A stretch of DNA of 41,218 nt from an uncultured Clostridiaceae bacterium (GTDB lineage Bacteria; Bacillota; Clostridia; TANB77; CAG-508), in contig CATXTS010000004.1 of NCBI GenBank assembly GCA_958402495.1, forward strand, positions 1 through 41,218, in the 5' to 3' direction. Each line of letters starts with the position of its first letter. Position 1 is the first letter of the stretch. Below, in pieces: positions 1 to 8,184 of this stretch. The translations under genes were made by a program, and so were the position numbers. Under the pieces are notes generated by a model. The model was not told the origin of the DNA. It searched no databases and saw nothing but the letters and a program-made list of their open reading frames with translations.

Positions 1-3
1 ATC

Positions 4-16
4 GGGACCTGGTCCC
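4..16. repeat. Short perfect inverted repeat at window edge
   Basis: GGGACC and GGTCCC are separated by one base, just beyond the nrtR stop codon. On the minus strand this could be the start of a terminator, but the window ends before any U-tract, so its role is unresolved. Confidence 0.4.
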
Positions 17-24
17 AATGGACA

Positions 25-882
25 CTAAAAGACATGTGGCTGCCAATTAGTGTTGAAGGTATATAATTTGGACGGTCTATGTCCTGCATTTTCTTCATAT
101 TCTTGGGTTTCTATGACCATATCTGTTATTTTTCTTCTAAAGTTGGCTTTTAATAGTGGCTTATCTAATAAAATTTCATAGACCTGCTGTAGTTTGGTTA
201 ATGTAAATTTTTCCGGCATTAGATGAAAAGCTATTGTAGTATATTCTACTTTATTTTTTAATCTTTCTATAGCATAAATGAGTAATTTAGCATGGTCAAA
301 GGCTAAGTTTGATTTTAAAATTTGTGTATAGATGCTAAGGTTTCCATCTTTTAGTTCTTTGACAACTTTGACTTTGCTGGTTAGTATGTCATGGCTACCT
401 TCTAAAACAATTTCTATTTCTTCTGTTTTTTGATAGCCATATTTGTTTTCCTTACTCGTTTCTTTGACTGTGTTTAATTTAACAGTAAACCAATCAATAT
501 CTTCTATATTTTTTCCGGCTTTAATTTGAATAGCTTGACTATCCACTAGTCCCATATAAGAAGTACTAATAACTCTTGTTCTTGGGTCTCTTGCTGGGTC
601 TCCCCATGTATATAGTTGTTCTAAGTACAAGTCTTTCATATTGGCTTTTTCTTTTAAACATCTATCTACCGCTTCTTCTAACTTTTCTTTTTCTTGTACA
701 AAAGTTCCTGGTATAGACCACGTATTTTTATAGGGTTCTTCTCCTCTTTTAACTAATAAAATCTGTAGTTTTTTTTCTGGTAATTTTCTATAGTTATCTG
801 TTTTCTCATCTCGAATAGTAAATACAATCGAATCTACTGTAACAGATGGCTTAAAAAATTTCTCACGACTTGTTTCTCTCAT
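25..882 (-). CDS. nrtR: NrtR-type Nudix-related transcriptional regulator of NAD metabolism
   Basis: A 285-residue protein with an N-terminal Nudix-like domain (about residues 10-165) and a C-terminal winged-helix domain (about 200-280). The family signature is visible: LEQLYTWGDPARDPRTRVIS in the Nudix part, and PEKFTLTKLQQVYEI followed by NFRRKITDMV and a C-terminal RPSKLYTF in the helix part. The Nudix box is degenerate (LEEAVDRCLKEK in place of REUxEE), as expected when the domain senses ADP-ribose instead of hydrolysing it. NrtR proteins repress NAD synthesis and salvage genes, which fits its position as last gene behind nadD, nadE and a membrane protein. It has its own promoter flanked by a 12-bp inverted repeat, suggesting autoregulation. 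The ribosome site (AAGGA) is about 14 bases from this ATG; no better start is seen. Confidence 0.85.
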   Translation of the reverse strand: MRETSREKFFKPSVTVDSIVFTIRDEKTDNYRKLPEKKLQILLVKRGEEPYKNTWSIPGTFVQEKEKLEEAVDRCLKEKANMKDLYLEQLYTWGDPARDPRTRVISTSYMGLVDSQAIQIKAGKNIEDIDWFTVKLNTVKETSKENKYGYQKTEEIEIVLEGSHDILTSKVKVVKELKDGNLSIYTQILKSNLAFDHAKLLIYAIERLKNKVEYTTIAFHLMPEKFTLTKLQQVYEILLDKPLLKANFRRKITDMVIETQEYEENAGHRPSKLYTFNTNWQPHVF

Positions 883-907
883 TTTCTTTTTTTATTTCCT
901 TCCATAA

Positions 908-962
908 AAAATTAGTAGTTAATACTATTTTCATAATATCATTTTACTACTAATTTTGTCAA
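908..962 (-). promoter_or_regulatory. nrtR promoter with candidate NrtR operator
   Basis: On the minus strand TTGACA (962-957) and TATTAT (938-933) are 18 bases apart. A perfect 12-bp inverted repeat, AAAATTAGTAGT (908-919) and ACTACTAATTTT (946-957), brackets the -10 element, with one arm inside the spacer. A shorter palindrome, TAGTA-N5-TACTA (913-927), lies just downstream of the -10. The placement would block RNA polymerase. Assignment to NrtR is inferred from the adjacent gene. Confidence 0.65.
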
Positions 963-972
963 TTTTTATTTT

Positions 973-2061
973 TTATAATTCTAACTTCATGTCTCCTTCT
1001 TGAATAATCCCTTTCTTTCTCATAATATAAGCAACTAAAAAGCTAATGATACCTGGTAAAATAAAATGCAATAAAGCTATTTTTCCTATTAATACAATTG
1101 GATTTTCTACTACACTCATGGTTTCCCATGTCATGATTTGTCCTACTAGTCCTGCTGTTCCCATACCTGCCCCTGAAGCATTATTAGTCATATGAAATAC
1201 CATTGTCGATATTGGACCTAATATGCCACTGGCTATTATTGCGGGTAACCATATTATCGGTTTTTTCATGATATTAGGAACTTGTAACATACTCGTTCCG
1301 ATTCCTTGAGAAATGAAGCCTCCTAGTTTATTTTCCTTATAACTAGCCACTGCAAACCCTATCATATTGGCACAACAACCAACCGTAGCTGCTCCTGCTG
1401 CTAATCCATTTAAATTCAAAATGATGGCTAATGCGGCCGAACTAATAGGTAGTGTTAGTATCATTCCCATCAGTACAGATACTAAGATTCCCATAATGAA
1501 AGGTTGTTTTTCTACAGACCAATTGATAATGCTTCCTAACATGCTCATAAATTCTGAAATAGCTGGACCAATGAATAAACCTACTATTCCTCCTATTAAA
1601 ATAGTTGCTAATGGTACCAAGATAATATCTACTTTTGTTTTTCCAGTAATTTTGTTTCCAATTTCTATACCAATGAAACTTGCTAAAAACGCCCCCATCG
1701 GTTCCCCTGGTCCTGTGAATATAATACTTGTATTATCAAACACACTACCTGCTAAGATTTTACTAGCAAATCCACCTATCATGCCTGCTATAGCAGCTGA
1801 GATAGTGACATAGGGACTGGCTTTATATTTTACAGCTACACCAATTCCTATTCCTGCTCCTGTTAAAGAAGCACATATCTTTCCTATCACAACTAGTAGA
1901 TTTCCTACCATGTGATTACCAATCAATTTTCCTATTTGTTCAATAATTAACCCTATAATTAAGGTAGCAAACAGCCCCCAAGCCATTCCTGTTAGTCCAT
2001 CTATAAAAATGTGATTAAATACTTTTTTTCCCTTTTCTTGTATCTGTTGTTTGGTTATCAT
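973..2061 (-). CDS. PfoR-like PTS EIIC-family membrane protein in the NAD operon
   Basis: A very hydrophobic, glycine-rich integral membrane protein of about 362 residues with roughly nine to ten membrane segments. It resembles the PTS_EIIC_2/PfoR family (GLTGMAWGLFATLIIGLIIE near the N-terminus, several GAG(I/M)G motifs). No PTS EIIA or EIIB domain is attached or adjacent, so sugar phosphotransfer is doubtful. Lying between nadE and nrtR, it may move a NAD precursor or be controlled by NAD status; that is inference. Two ATGs are two codons apart. The first (2067) is only one base from GGAGG, while the second (2061) is seven bases away and is preferred. An inverted repeat, TGATAAAA and TTTTATCA (2087-2109), lies upstream. 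Confidence 0.72.
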   Translation of the reverse strand: MITKQQIQEKGKKVFNHIFIDGLTGMAWGLFATLIIGLIIEQIGKLIGNHMVGNLLVVIGKICASLTGAGIGIGVAVKYKASPYVTISAAIAGMIGGFASKILAGSVFDNTSIIFTGPGEPMGAFLASFIGIEIGNKITGKTKVDIILVPLATILIGGIVGLFIGPAISEFMSMLGSIINWSVEKQPFIMGILVSVLMGMILTLPISSAALAIILNLNGLAAGAATVGCCANMIGFAVASYKENKLGGFISQGIGTSMLQVPNIMKKPIIWLPAIIASGILGPISTMVFHMTNNASGAGMGTAGLVGQIMTWETMSVVENPIVLIGKIALLHFILPGIISFLVAYIMRKKGIIQEGDMKLEL

Positions 2062-2086
2062 ATGCATTCCTCCTTTTATTTTATTT

Positions 2087-2109
2087 TGATAAAATTATTG
2101 TTTTTATCA
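2087..2109. promoter_or_regulatory. Inverted repeat upstream of the EIIC-like gene
   Basis: TGATAAAA (2087-2094) and TTTTATCA (2102-2109) form a perfect 8-bp inverted repeat between nadE and the EIIC-like gene. The nadD promoter also carries a repeat with TTATCA/TGATAA cores, so the two could be sites for one regulator. AT-rich repeats also arise by chance here. Confidence 0.35.
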
Positions 2110-2138
2110 TTTTAATACTATCATTTTTTATATTAGAA

Positions 2139-2157
2139 GGACACTTGCTAAGTGCCC
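2139..2157 (-). terminator. Weak hairpin overlapping the nadE stop codon
   Basis: On the minus strand GGGCACTT and AAGTGTCC pair with one G-U and an AGC loop. The tract that follows (TTCTAATATAAAAAA) is not a clean U-run, so it is at best an attenuator or processing site between nadE and the EIIC-like gene. Confidence 0.35.
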
Positions 2158-2942
2158 TATTTTTCTTGCATAGCCTTTTCTAAAAGATTCTTTCTCTCAT
2201 AGGGATATATGGGAATTTCTCTTCTTTTATGTGCAGATATCCTATACTTTTTTTCAATCTTTTCCATAACTTCTTGTTTTGTTTTTCCTGTATCTATATA
2301 TTGGGTAATTTGTGCATAAGTAATTCCCATTTTTTGTTCATCGGTTAAACCTCCTAACCCATCATTTGGTGCCTTGTGTATAACCTTGTCTGGAACACCT
2401 AAATATTCTCCTATTTGTAAAACTTCCTCTACTGTAAAATTCCCAATAGGATTAAAATCACTACTACTATCTCCCCACTTCGTAGTATACCCTACCATTC
2501 TTTCACATAGATTACCTGTGCCGATGACTAAATAATTTAAAGTTTGTGCTACCATATATAAAGTAGTCATTCTTATTCTTGGTTTACTATTAATAGAGGC
2601 TTCTTTTCCGATTTCTTTTGCTAAGTTTGCTTCTTGCATTGCTTGTATCGTTTCTTTTTCAATAGCATCATAAGCCTTTGTAACATCTATTTCTAATAAA
2701 GGAATATAGAATTGGTTAGCCACTAATTTGGCATCTTCTAAATCCTCTGGCAGTGAATGGCATGGCATAGCTATAGCTAATACTTTATCACTACCTAGTG
2801 CTTTAGCAGCTAAGGCCATAACCGTTGCACAATCTTTACCTCCACTGTTTCCTATAACCACTCCTTCTGCTTTAGCTTGCTTTACATAGTCTGCAATCCA
2901 TTTGGTTATGTTTTCTACTTCTTTTTCTAAATACTTTATCAT
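2157..2942 (-). CDS. nadE: NH3-dependent NAD+ synthetase
   Basis: Catalyses ATP-dependent amidation of nicotinate adenine dinucleotide to NAD+, the last step of NAD synthesis, in the cytoplasm. The N-type ATP-pyrophosphatase P-loop reads SGGKDCATVMALAAKALG, and later blocks include GTGNLCERMVGYTTKWGD, DFNPIGNFTVEEV and HKAPNDGL. There is no glutaminase (CN-hydrolase) domain, so ammonia is the direct nitrogen source. The reading frame is open ten codons further upstream, into nadD, but the ATG at 2942 follows AAAGGGGAAAATAAT and lies one base from the nadD stop, so it is the likely start (261 residues). Tight spacing implies translational coupling with nadD. Confidence 0.92.
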   Translation of the reverse strand: MIKYLEKEVENITKWIADYVKQAKAEGVVIGNSGGKDCATVMALAAKALGSDKVLAIAMPCHSLPEDLEDAKLVANQFYIPLLEIDVTKAYDAIEKETIQAMQEANLAKEIGKEASINSKPRIRMTTLYMVAQTLNYLVIGTGNLCERMVGYTTKWGDSSSDFNPIGNFTVEEVLQIGEYLGVPDKVIHKAPNDGLGGLTDEQKMGITYAQITQYIDTGKTKQEVMEKIEKKYRISAHKRREIPIYPYERKNLLEKAMQEK

Positions 2943-2943
2943 A

Positions 2944-3564
2944 TTATTTTCCCCTTTCCTGATAAAGGCCATTTTGTTTTATATAATCACACACTATATC
3001 TGGTGCTAGATAGCGTATCTGCTTTCCTTCTTTTATCATACCTCGAACAATAGTTGCACTCATATAATTGGGTGTTCTATTTTTTACTTTTATAAAAGCT
3101 TGTTGATTTTCTTTTAAAAAGGCATCTGCTTGTAGTATTTCTTCTAGTTGGTCTTCTCCTCTTTCTAATACCAAAAAGTGATAATGATTTACTAAGAATT
3201 CTGCTTGCTTCCAAGTTTTTAACAATTTTAAATTATCTGTTCCTAATAAAAACCAAATGTCATGCTCTGGATATTGTTTTTGGATTTCTTCTAAAACCTG
3301 GAAAGTATAGACTGGCTCTTCTATTTGCATTTCTATATCTGATAATGTAAATTTTTCATTTCCTGCAATTGCTTGTTCTACCATTTTATAACGGTGAAAA
3401 TTACTTTCTAAACCAGTTTTATCATATTTAGAATTTACAGGTACAAAAATAACGCTTTGAACTTCAGAATATTCATTTACGACATGTTGTGCTAAAGAAA
3501 GATGAGAATATAAAATAGGATTAAAAGAACCTCCATAGACTACGATTACCTTATTCTTTTTCAT
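2944..3564 (-). CDS. nadD: Nicotinate-nucleotide adenylyltransferase
   Basis: Transfers AMP from ATP to nicotinate mononucleotide, giving the substrate for NadE encoded next to it. The 206-residue protein has the nucleotidyltransferase fold: GGSFNPILYSHLSLA near the N-terminus, LLGTDNLKLLKTWKQ in the middle, and SATIVRGMIKEG near the C-terminus (the ISSTxxR motif). The usual HxGH triphosphate-binding motif reads LYSH. The second histidine is kept but the first is leucine, reminiscent of the ITNMH variant of eukaryotic NMNATs. It is the first gene of the nad operon, with a consensus promoter 55-85 bases upstream and the ribosome site AAGGAAGGTG. Confidence 0.9.
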   Translation of the reverse strand: MKKNKVIVVYGGSFNPILYSHLSLAQHVVNEYSEVQSVIFVPVNSKYDKTGLESNFHRYKMVEQAIAGNEKFTLSDIEMQIEEPVYTFQVLEEIQKQYPEHDIWFLLGTDNLKLLKTWKQAEFLVNHYHFLVLERGEDQLEEILQADAFLKENQQAFIKVKNRTPNYMSATIVRGMIKEGKQIRYLAPDIVCDYIKQNGLYQERGK

Positions 3565-3584
3565 GGTATCACCTTCCTTTTTGT

Positions 3585-3647
3585 TATTATCAATTTGTTA
3601 ATAAGTTTTATTGTTATTATTATATTGATAATATCTTTAAATGTCAA
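3585..3647 (-). promoter_or_regulatory. Consensus nadDE promoter with inverted repeat
   Basis: The minus strand carries TTGACA (3647-3642), a 17-base spacer and TATAAT (3624-3619), a perfect sigma-A promoter. TATTATCAAT (3585-3594) and ATTGATAATA (3624-3633) form a perfect 10-bp inverted repeat. One arm lies in the promoter spacer, touching the -10, and the other lies in the leader, which suits a repressor operator. Confidence 0.65.
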
Positions 3648-3667
3648 CACTTTTTAAGAAAAAAAAT

Positions 3668-3690
3668 AAAAAACGTCAAAAGACGTTTTT
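3668..3690 (-). terminator. Intrinsic terminator of the first LamG-type surface gene
   Basis: AAAAACGTC and GACGTTTTT form a 9-bp stem with an AAAA loop in plus-strand reading. On the minus strand it is followed by a long U-rich tract, after the stop at 3712. Confidence 0.85.
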
Positions 3691-3711
3691 CTTTCATAAT
3701 AGATTTATACA

Positions 3712-5025
3712 TTATTGTAGCGATTCATGATATAATTTTGATTTCTCATAATTTTCTTGTACTTGTTCTTTACTTAAAGCTTGATTATATAGTCTTAAAG
3801 TATAGGCATTCATCCTACTATAATGCCACCAACCTTCATTAGTCATAGAAGACCTGCCTATACAGAAATATTGTAAACTTTGTAATCTATTATTTACAAA
3901 ATCATCCCATTGTTTTTTATTATAACCACCTTCATATAAAATTTCTCCATCTCTATAAAAAGTTTGTTTATAATACTCCTCATTATCTCTTACAAAACTA
4001 CTAGTTGTATCTAATGTTACAGTAAAATAAACTTCTTGACCTGGTGTATAATCTTTTAGAACATAATCTATATTCCATGCCGAATCTTTTGCACTAAAAT
4101 CTGATTGTCCTCCTGAAAAAGTCATGTTCCATCTTAATGTATAATTATTTAATATTCCAAACCTAACTTTAGCTTGGTTTTCTTCTTTTCCATTCCAATA
4201 ACAAAACATCCCTGTGTATGTATGTTGTATTGGCTCTTTTTTTTCATTATAACTATTTCCTTTTTCTATCGTTCCATAATATTCAAAAGTAAAGCCATTT
4301 TGTGCTAATGTTTGTTTTTCTTCTGCATTATTATACTTTAATTTGATATAATCATCAATTCCATCAAATTGAAAGGCAGATGATGTAAATCCACTATTAT
4401 CATTCCAATTAAAGTTTAATAATTCTACATTTTCTCCTAATTGACTATAGTCTCCTTGTTTCAATCGTTCTACATCTACATTTTCTACTACAGAAGGGTC
4501 TAAGTTAAAGATTAATCCTTCTTTTACAGCTAATGCTGTATCATAAGAAATATGATTATAACTTGCATCTGCTAATTCCACTTTTTCACCAGTTTGTGGA
4601 TTCATTACCCAAGCACTTTTTAAAATACCATAATCTTCTAAATGAGTACCTTTTTCTACAAAATACCACCCAGTTCCATATTGTTTATGCGTATCTTTTA
4701 AAATAATTAAATTCCATCGGTTACCATTTTCTAAATTTTTATCATATAAAGGAATTCCTATTGGTTTTTGCTGTGCATTTTCCTTTAAATTAATAGACAA
4801 CAAAGCAAGAGAAATAGCTTCTTCTTCACTAGCAACTTCTGTTTTCTTTTTTGCCTCTTTTGCCTGTCCAATGATACCGTTTTCTCCAAAGACCAAATTT
4901 AAGCTAACACCTGCTAAAATAATTAATACAATAATCGTAATGACTAATGCAATAAGCGTAATTCCACATTCTTTTAATTTTTTATTATCCTTTTTTTCTA
5001 AAGTTTTTCTTACGATTTTTATCAT
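3712..5025 (-). CDS. Prepilin-like surface protein with LamG-like domain (copy A)
   Basis: A 437-residue protein with a type IV prepilin-like N-terminus: a basic leader, then G-ITLIALVITIIVLIILAGV (about residues 21-41) as a single hydrophobic helix, then the linker GENGIIGQAKEAKKK. The canonical glutamate at mature position 5 is absent (ITLIA), so assembly into a normal pilus is uncertain. Residues about 170-435 look like a concanavalin-A/LamG fold, with AFQFDGIDDYIKL and the C-terminal LRLYNQALSKEQVQENY typical of LamG_3 proteins. It is probably membrane-anchored with a carbohydrate- or matrix-binding head; ligand unknown. The start follows GGAGG at good spacing. Its first about 52 codons and promoter are identical in DNA to copy B. 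Confidence 0.75.
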   Translation of the reverse strand: MIKIVRKTLEKKDNKKLKECGITLIALVITIIVLIILAGVSLNLVFGENGIIGQAKEAKKKTEVASEEEAISLALLSINLKENAQQKPIGIPLYDKNLENGNRWNLIILKDTHKQYGTGWYFVEKGTHLEDYGILKSAWVMNPQTGEKVELADASYNHISYDTALAVKEGLIFNLDPSVVENVDVERLKQGDYSQLGENVELLNFNWNDNSGFTSSAFQFDGIDDYIKLKYNNAEEKQTLAQNGFTFEYYGTIEKGNSYNEKKEPIQHTYTGMFCYWNGKEENQAKVRFGILNNYTLRWNMTFSGGQSDFSAKDSAWNIDYVLKDYTPGQEVYFTVTLDTTSSFVRDNEEYYKQTFYRDGEILYEGGYNKKQWDDFVNNRLQSLQYFCIGRSSMTNEGWWHYSRMNAYTLRLYNQALSKEQVQENYEKSKLYHESLQ

Positions 5026-5136
5026 GATTTCCTCCTTTGTTTTCTCTTTTTACTAATTGATTGTATCGTTTTTTATAATTTTCTTTAATCTTTTTAGGAG
5101 GCTCTATTGTTTTAAAGTTTGCATAATATTCAAAAT

Positions 5137-5160
5137 AGAGAAAGTATTTCTACTTTCCCT
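5137..5160 (-). terminator. Intrinsic terminator of LamG copy B
   Basis: On the minus strand AGGGAAAGTA, a GAAA tetraloop and TACTTTCTCT form a 10-bp stem with one G-U pair, followed by ATTTTG. It lies 27 bases past the copy B stop and recurs at 6618-6641. Confidence 0.7.
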
Positions 5161-5186
5161 ACCGACAACTCCATAATTTTTTATAC

Positions 5187-6506
5187 TTATTGCATTAAAG
5201 ATTCATGATATACTTTTGATTTTTCGTAATTTTCTTTAACTTGCTCTTTACTTAAAGCTTGGTTATATAACCTCAAAGTATAGGCATTCATCCTACTATA
5301 ATGCCACCAGCCTTCACTAGTCATAGAAGACCTACCTATACAGAAATATTGTAGCTTGTCCAAATCGTCATGAACAAATGCATCCCATTGTTTTTTATTA
5401 TAACCTCCTACATATAAAATTTCTCCATTTCTATAAAAAGTTTGTTTATAATATTCTACTTCATCTTTTATAAAACTATGGCTGGTATCCAGAGTGATAG
5501 TAACATATAATTCCTTATCTGGAGTATAATCTATGATTGGATAGTGAATATTCCATGGACTTCCTTCCTCACTAAAATCCGATTTTTGATTTACCATTGC
5601 TGCATTCCATTTAATTGTATTTTTTATAGTTTCAAAGCCAAACCTATATTTAGCTTGTTTCGTTTCTTCCCCATTCCAATAACAAAACATACCCGTATAT
5701 GTATGTTGTATTGGTTCTTTTTTTTCGTTATAACTATTTCCTTTTTCTATTGTTCCATAATATTCAAAAGTAAAACCATTTTGTGCTAATGTTTGTTTTT
5801 CTTCTGCGTTATTATATTTTAATTTAATATAATCATCAATTCCATCAAATTGAAAAGCAGATGGTGTAAGTCCACTGTTAGCATCCCAATTAAAATTTAA
5901 TAATTCCACATTTTCTCCTAATTGACTGTAATCTCCTTGTTTCAATTGTTCTATATCTACATTTTCTACCACAGAAGGGTCTAAGTTAAAGATTAATCCT
6001 TCTTTTACAGCTAATGCCGTATCATAGGAGATATGATTATAACTTCCTTCTGTTAATTCCACTTTTTCATCTGTTTGTGGATTCATGACCCAAGCACTTT
6101 TTAAAATACCATAGTCTTCTAAATGAGTACCTTTTTCTACAAAATACCACCCGGTTCCATATTGTTTATGCGTATCTTTTAGAATAATTAAATTCCATCG
6201 GTTACCATTTTCTAAATTTTTATTATATAAAGGAATGCCTATTGGCTTTTGTTCAGCATTTTCCTTTAAACTATTAGACAATAAAAATAGAGAAATGGCT
6301 TCTTCTTCACTAGCAACTTCTGTTTTCTTTTTTGCCTCTTTTGCCTGTTCAATGATACCGTTTTCTCCAAAGACCAAATTTAAGCTAACACCTGCTAAAA
6401 TAATTAATACAATAATCGTAATGACTAATGCAATAAGCGTAATTCCACATTCTTTTAATTTTTTATTATCCTTTTTTTCTAAAGTTTTTCTTACGATTTT
6501 TATCAT
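5187..6506 (-). CDS. Prepilin-like surface protein with LamG-like domain (chimeric copy B)
   Basis: A 439-residue protein with the same plan as copy A: a prepilin-like helix (GITLIALVITIIVLIILAGV), a KEAKKKTEVASEEEA linker and a LamG-like head with AFQFDGIDDYIKL and ALSKEQVKENY. The gene is a recombinant. Its upstream region and about the first 52 codons match copy A (one base difference at 6349), while all codons after about residue 65 are identical to copy C. The switch lies in a homology of about 13 bp near 6299-6311. The lack of divergence from copy C says the duplication is recent. Glutamate 5 of classical pilins is again missing. Confidence 0.75.
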   Translation of the reverse strand: MIKIVRKTLEKKDNKKLKECGITLIALVITIIVLIILAGVSLNLVFGENGIIEQAKEAKKKTEVASEEEAISLFLLSNSLKENAEQKPIGIPLYNKNLENGNRWNLIILKDTHKQYGTGWYFVEKGTHLEDYGILKSAWVMNPQTDEKVELTEGSYNHISYDTALAVKEGLIFNLDPSVVENVDIEQLKQGDYSQLGENVELLNFNWDANSGLTPSAFQFDGIDDYIKLKYNNAEEKQTLAQNGFTFEYYGTIEKGNSYNEKKEPIQHTYTGMFCYWNGEETKQAKYRFGFETIKNTIKWNAAMVNQKSDFSEEGSPWNIHYPIIDYTPDKELYVTITLDTSHSFIKDEVEYYKQTFYRNGEILYVGGYNKKQWDAFVHDDLDKLQYFCIGRSSMTSEGWWHYSRMNAYTLRLYNQALSKEQVKENYEKSKVYHESLMQ

Positions 6507-6617
6507 GATTTCCTCCTTTGTTTTCTCTTTTTACTAATTGATTGTATCGTTTTTTATAATTTTCTTTAATCTTTTTAGGAGGCTCTATTGTTTTAAAGTT
6601 TGCATAATATTCAAAAT

Positions 6618-6641
6618 AGAGAAAGTATTTCTACTTTCCCT
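6618..6641 (-). terminator. Intrinsic terminator of LamG copy C
   Basis: Second copy of the hairpin at 5137-5160, 1481 bases away, with the same GAAA loop and U-rich tail, 27 bases past the copy C stop. Confidence 0.7.
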
Positions 6642-6667
6642 ACCGACAACTCCATAATTTTTTATAC

Positions 6668-7951
6668 TTATTGCATTAAAGATTCATGATATACTTTTGA
6701 TTTTTCGTAATTTTCTTTAACTTGCTCTTTACTTAAAGCTTGGTTATATAACCTCAAAGTATAGGCATTCATCCTACTATAATGCCACCAGCCTTCACTA
6801 GTCATAGAAGACCTACCTATACAGAAATATTGTAGCTTGTCCAAATCGTCATGAACAAATGCATCCCATTGTTTTTTATTATAACCTCCTACATATAAAA
6901 TTTCTCCATTTCTATAAAAAGTTTGTTTATAATATTCTACTTCATCTTTTATAAAACTATGGCTGGTATCCAGAGTGATAGTAACATATAATTCCTTATC
7001 TGGAGTATAATCTATGATTGGATAGTGAATATTCCATGGACTTCCTTCCTCACTAAAATCCGATTTTTGATTTACCATTGCTGCATTCCATTTAATTGTA
7101 TTTTTTATAGTTTCAAAGCCAAACCTATATTTAGCTTGTTTCGTTTCTTCCCCATTCCAATAACAAAACATACCCGTATATGTATGTTGTATTGGTTCTT
7201 TTTTTTCGTTATAACTATTTCCTTTTTCTATTGTTCCATAATATTCAAAAGTAAAACCATTTTGTGCTAATGTTTGTTTTTCTTCTGCGTTATTATATTT
7301 TAATTTAATATAATCATCAATTCCATCAAATTGAAAAGCAGATGGTGTAAGTCCACTGTTAGCATCCCAATTAAAATTTAATAATTCCACATTTTCTCCT
7401 AATTGACTGTAATCTCCTTGTTTCAATTGTTCTATATCTACATTTTCTACCACAGAAGGGTCTAAGTTAAAGATTAATCCTTCTTTTACAGCTAATGCCG
7501 TATCATAGGAGATATGATTATAACTTCCTTCTGTTAATTCCACTTTTTCATCTGTTTGTGGATTCATGACCCAAGCACTTTTTAAAATACCATAGTCTTC
7601 TAAATGAGTACCTTTTTCTACAAAATACCACCCGGTTCCATATTGTTTATGCGTATCTTTTAGAATAATTAAATTCCATCGGTTACCATTTTCTAAATTT
7701 TTATTATATAAAGGAATGCCTATTGGCTTTTGTTCAGCATTTTCCTTTAAACTATTAGACAATAAAAATAGAGAAATGGCTTCTTCTTCACTGGCAACCT
7801 CTGTTTTCTTCTTTGCCTCTTTTGCCTGTCCCATAATACAATTATCTCCAATGACAAAACTTACACTTACCCCTGCTAAAATAATTAATATAATAATCGT
7901 AATCACTAAAGCAATTAAGGTAATTCCTTTTTGTTTTCTATTTTCCCTCAT
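6668..7951 (-). CDS. Prepilin-like surface protein with LamG-like domain (copy C)
   Basis: A 427-residue protein and the first transcribed of the three tandem copies. Its N-terminus differs from A and B: a shorter basic leader (RENRKQKG) and ITLIALVITIIILIILAGVS, then VIGDNCIMGQAKEAKKK. From the KTEVASEEEA linker on it is identical to copy B. The LamG-like head has the same FDGIDDY and LRLYNQALSKEQ motifs. The start at 7951 follows GGAAGGGAG. A long hairpin at 8119-8171 separates it from the upstream transferase gene, so it probably has its own promoter. Confidence 0.75.
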   Translation of the reverse strand: MRENRKQKGITLIALVITIIILIILAGVSVSFVIGDNCIMGQAKEAKKKTEVASEEEAISLFLLSNSLKENAEQKPIGIPLYNKNLENGNRWNLIILKDTHKQYGTGWYFVEKGTHLEDYGILKSAWVMNPQTDEKVELTEGSYNHISYDTALAVKEGLIFNLDPSVVENVDIEQLKQGDYSQLGENVELLNFNWDANSGLTPSAFQFDGIDDYIKLKYNNAEEKQTLAQNGFTFEYYGTIEKGNSYNEKKEPIQHTYTGMFCYWNGEETKQAKYRFGFETIKNTIKWNAAMVNQKSDFSEEGSPWNIHYPIIDYTPDKELYVTITLDTSHSFIKDEVEYYKQTFYRNGEILYVGGYNKKQWDAFVHDDLDKLQYFCIGRSSMTSEGWWHYSRMNAYTLRLYNQALSKEQVKENYEKSKVYHESLMQ

Positions 7952-8118
7952 CTTTTTTCTCCCTTCCTTTTCTTATGTTCTTAACTTTGATTCTCTTACT
8001 TTACTAGCATAATTCTATATTTTTCCATAAAAGCAACTACTTTTATTTTTTATTATACGTTTTTTCTTTTCTTCTTTTTATTTTTTTGTTTTGTTTAGCT
8101 ATTTATAAGTTTGCATAA

Positions 8119-8171
8119 AAAATACACCTACTTTTGTAAATGGTAATAAATTACAAAAGTAAGTGTATTTT
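8119..8171 (-). terminator. Long terminator hairpin after the transferase-rubredoxin gene
   Basis: A 21-bp stem with one mismatch (8119-8139 against 8151-8171) and an 11-base loop, flanked by A/T tracts on both sides. It lies 13 bases past the stop at 8185 and insulates the LamG cluster. Confidence 0.85.
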
Positions 8172-8184
8172 CTTTTTTGATAAA

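Larger units (their letters stand above)
4869..7792. repeat. Tandem direct duplication of about 1.44 kb (period 1481 bp)
   Basis: Bases 4869-6311 and 6350-7792 look identical in every segment compared by eye, about 1443 bp at an offset of 1481. The unit covers the 5' end of an upstream-type gene, its promoter, the intergenic hairpin and a full LamG body. The edges are single mismatches at 4868/6349 and 6312/7793. Confidence 0.85.

Noticed and set aside
1367..1813. A long plus-strand frame inside the EIIC-like gene
   Set aside because: Antisense shadow of a hydrophobic coding region; no ribosome site. The same holds for the plus-strand frames inside the LamG genes, the transferase and yqfD.
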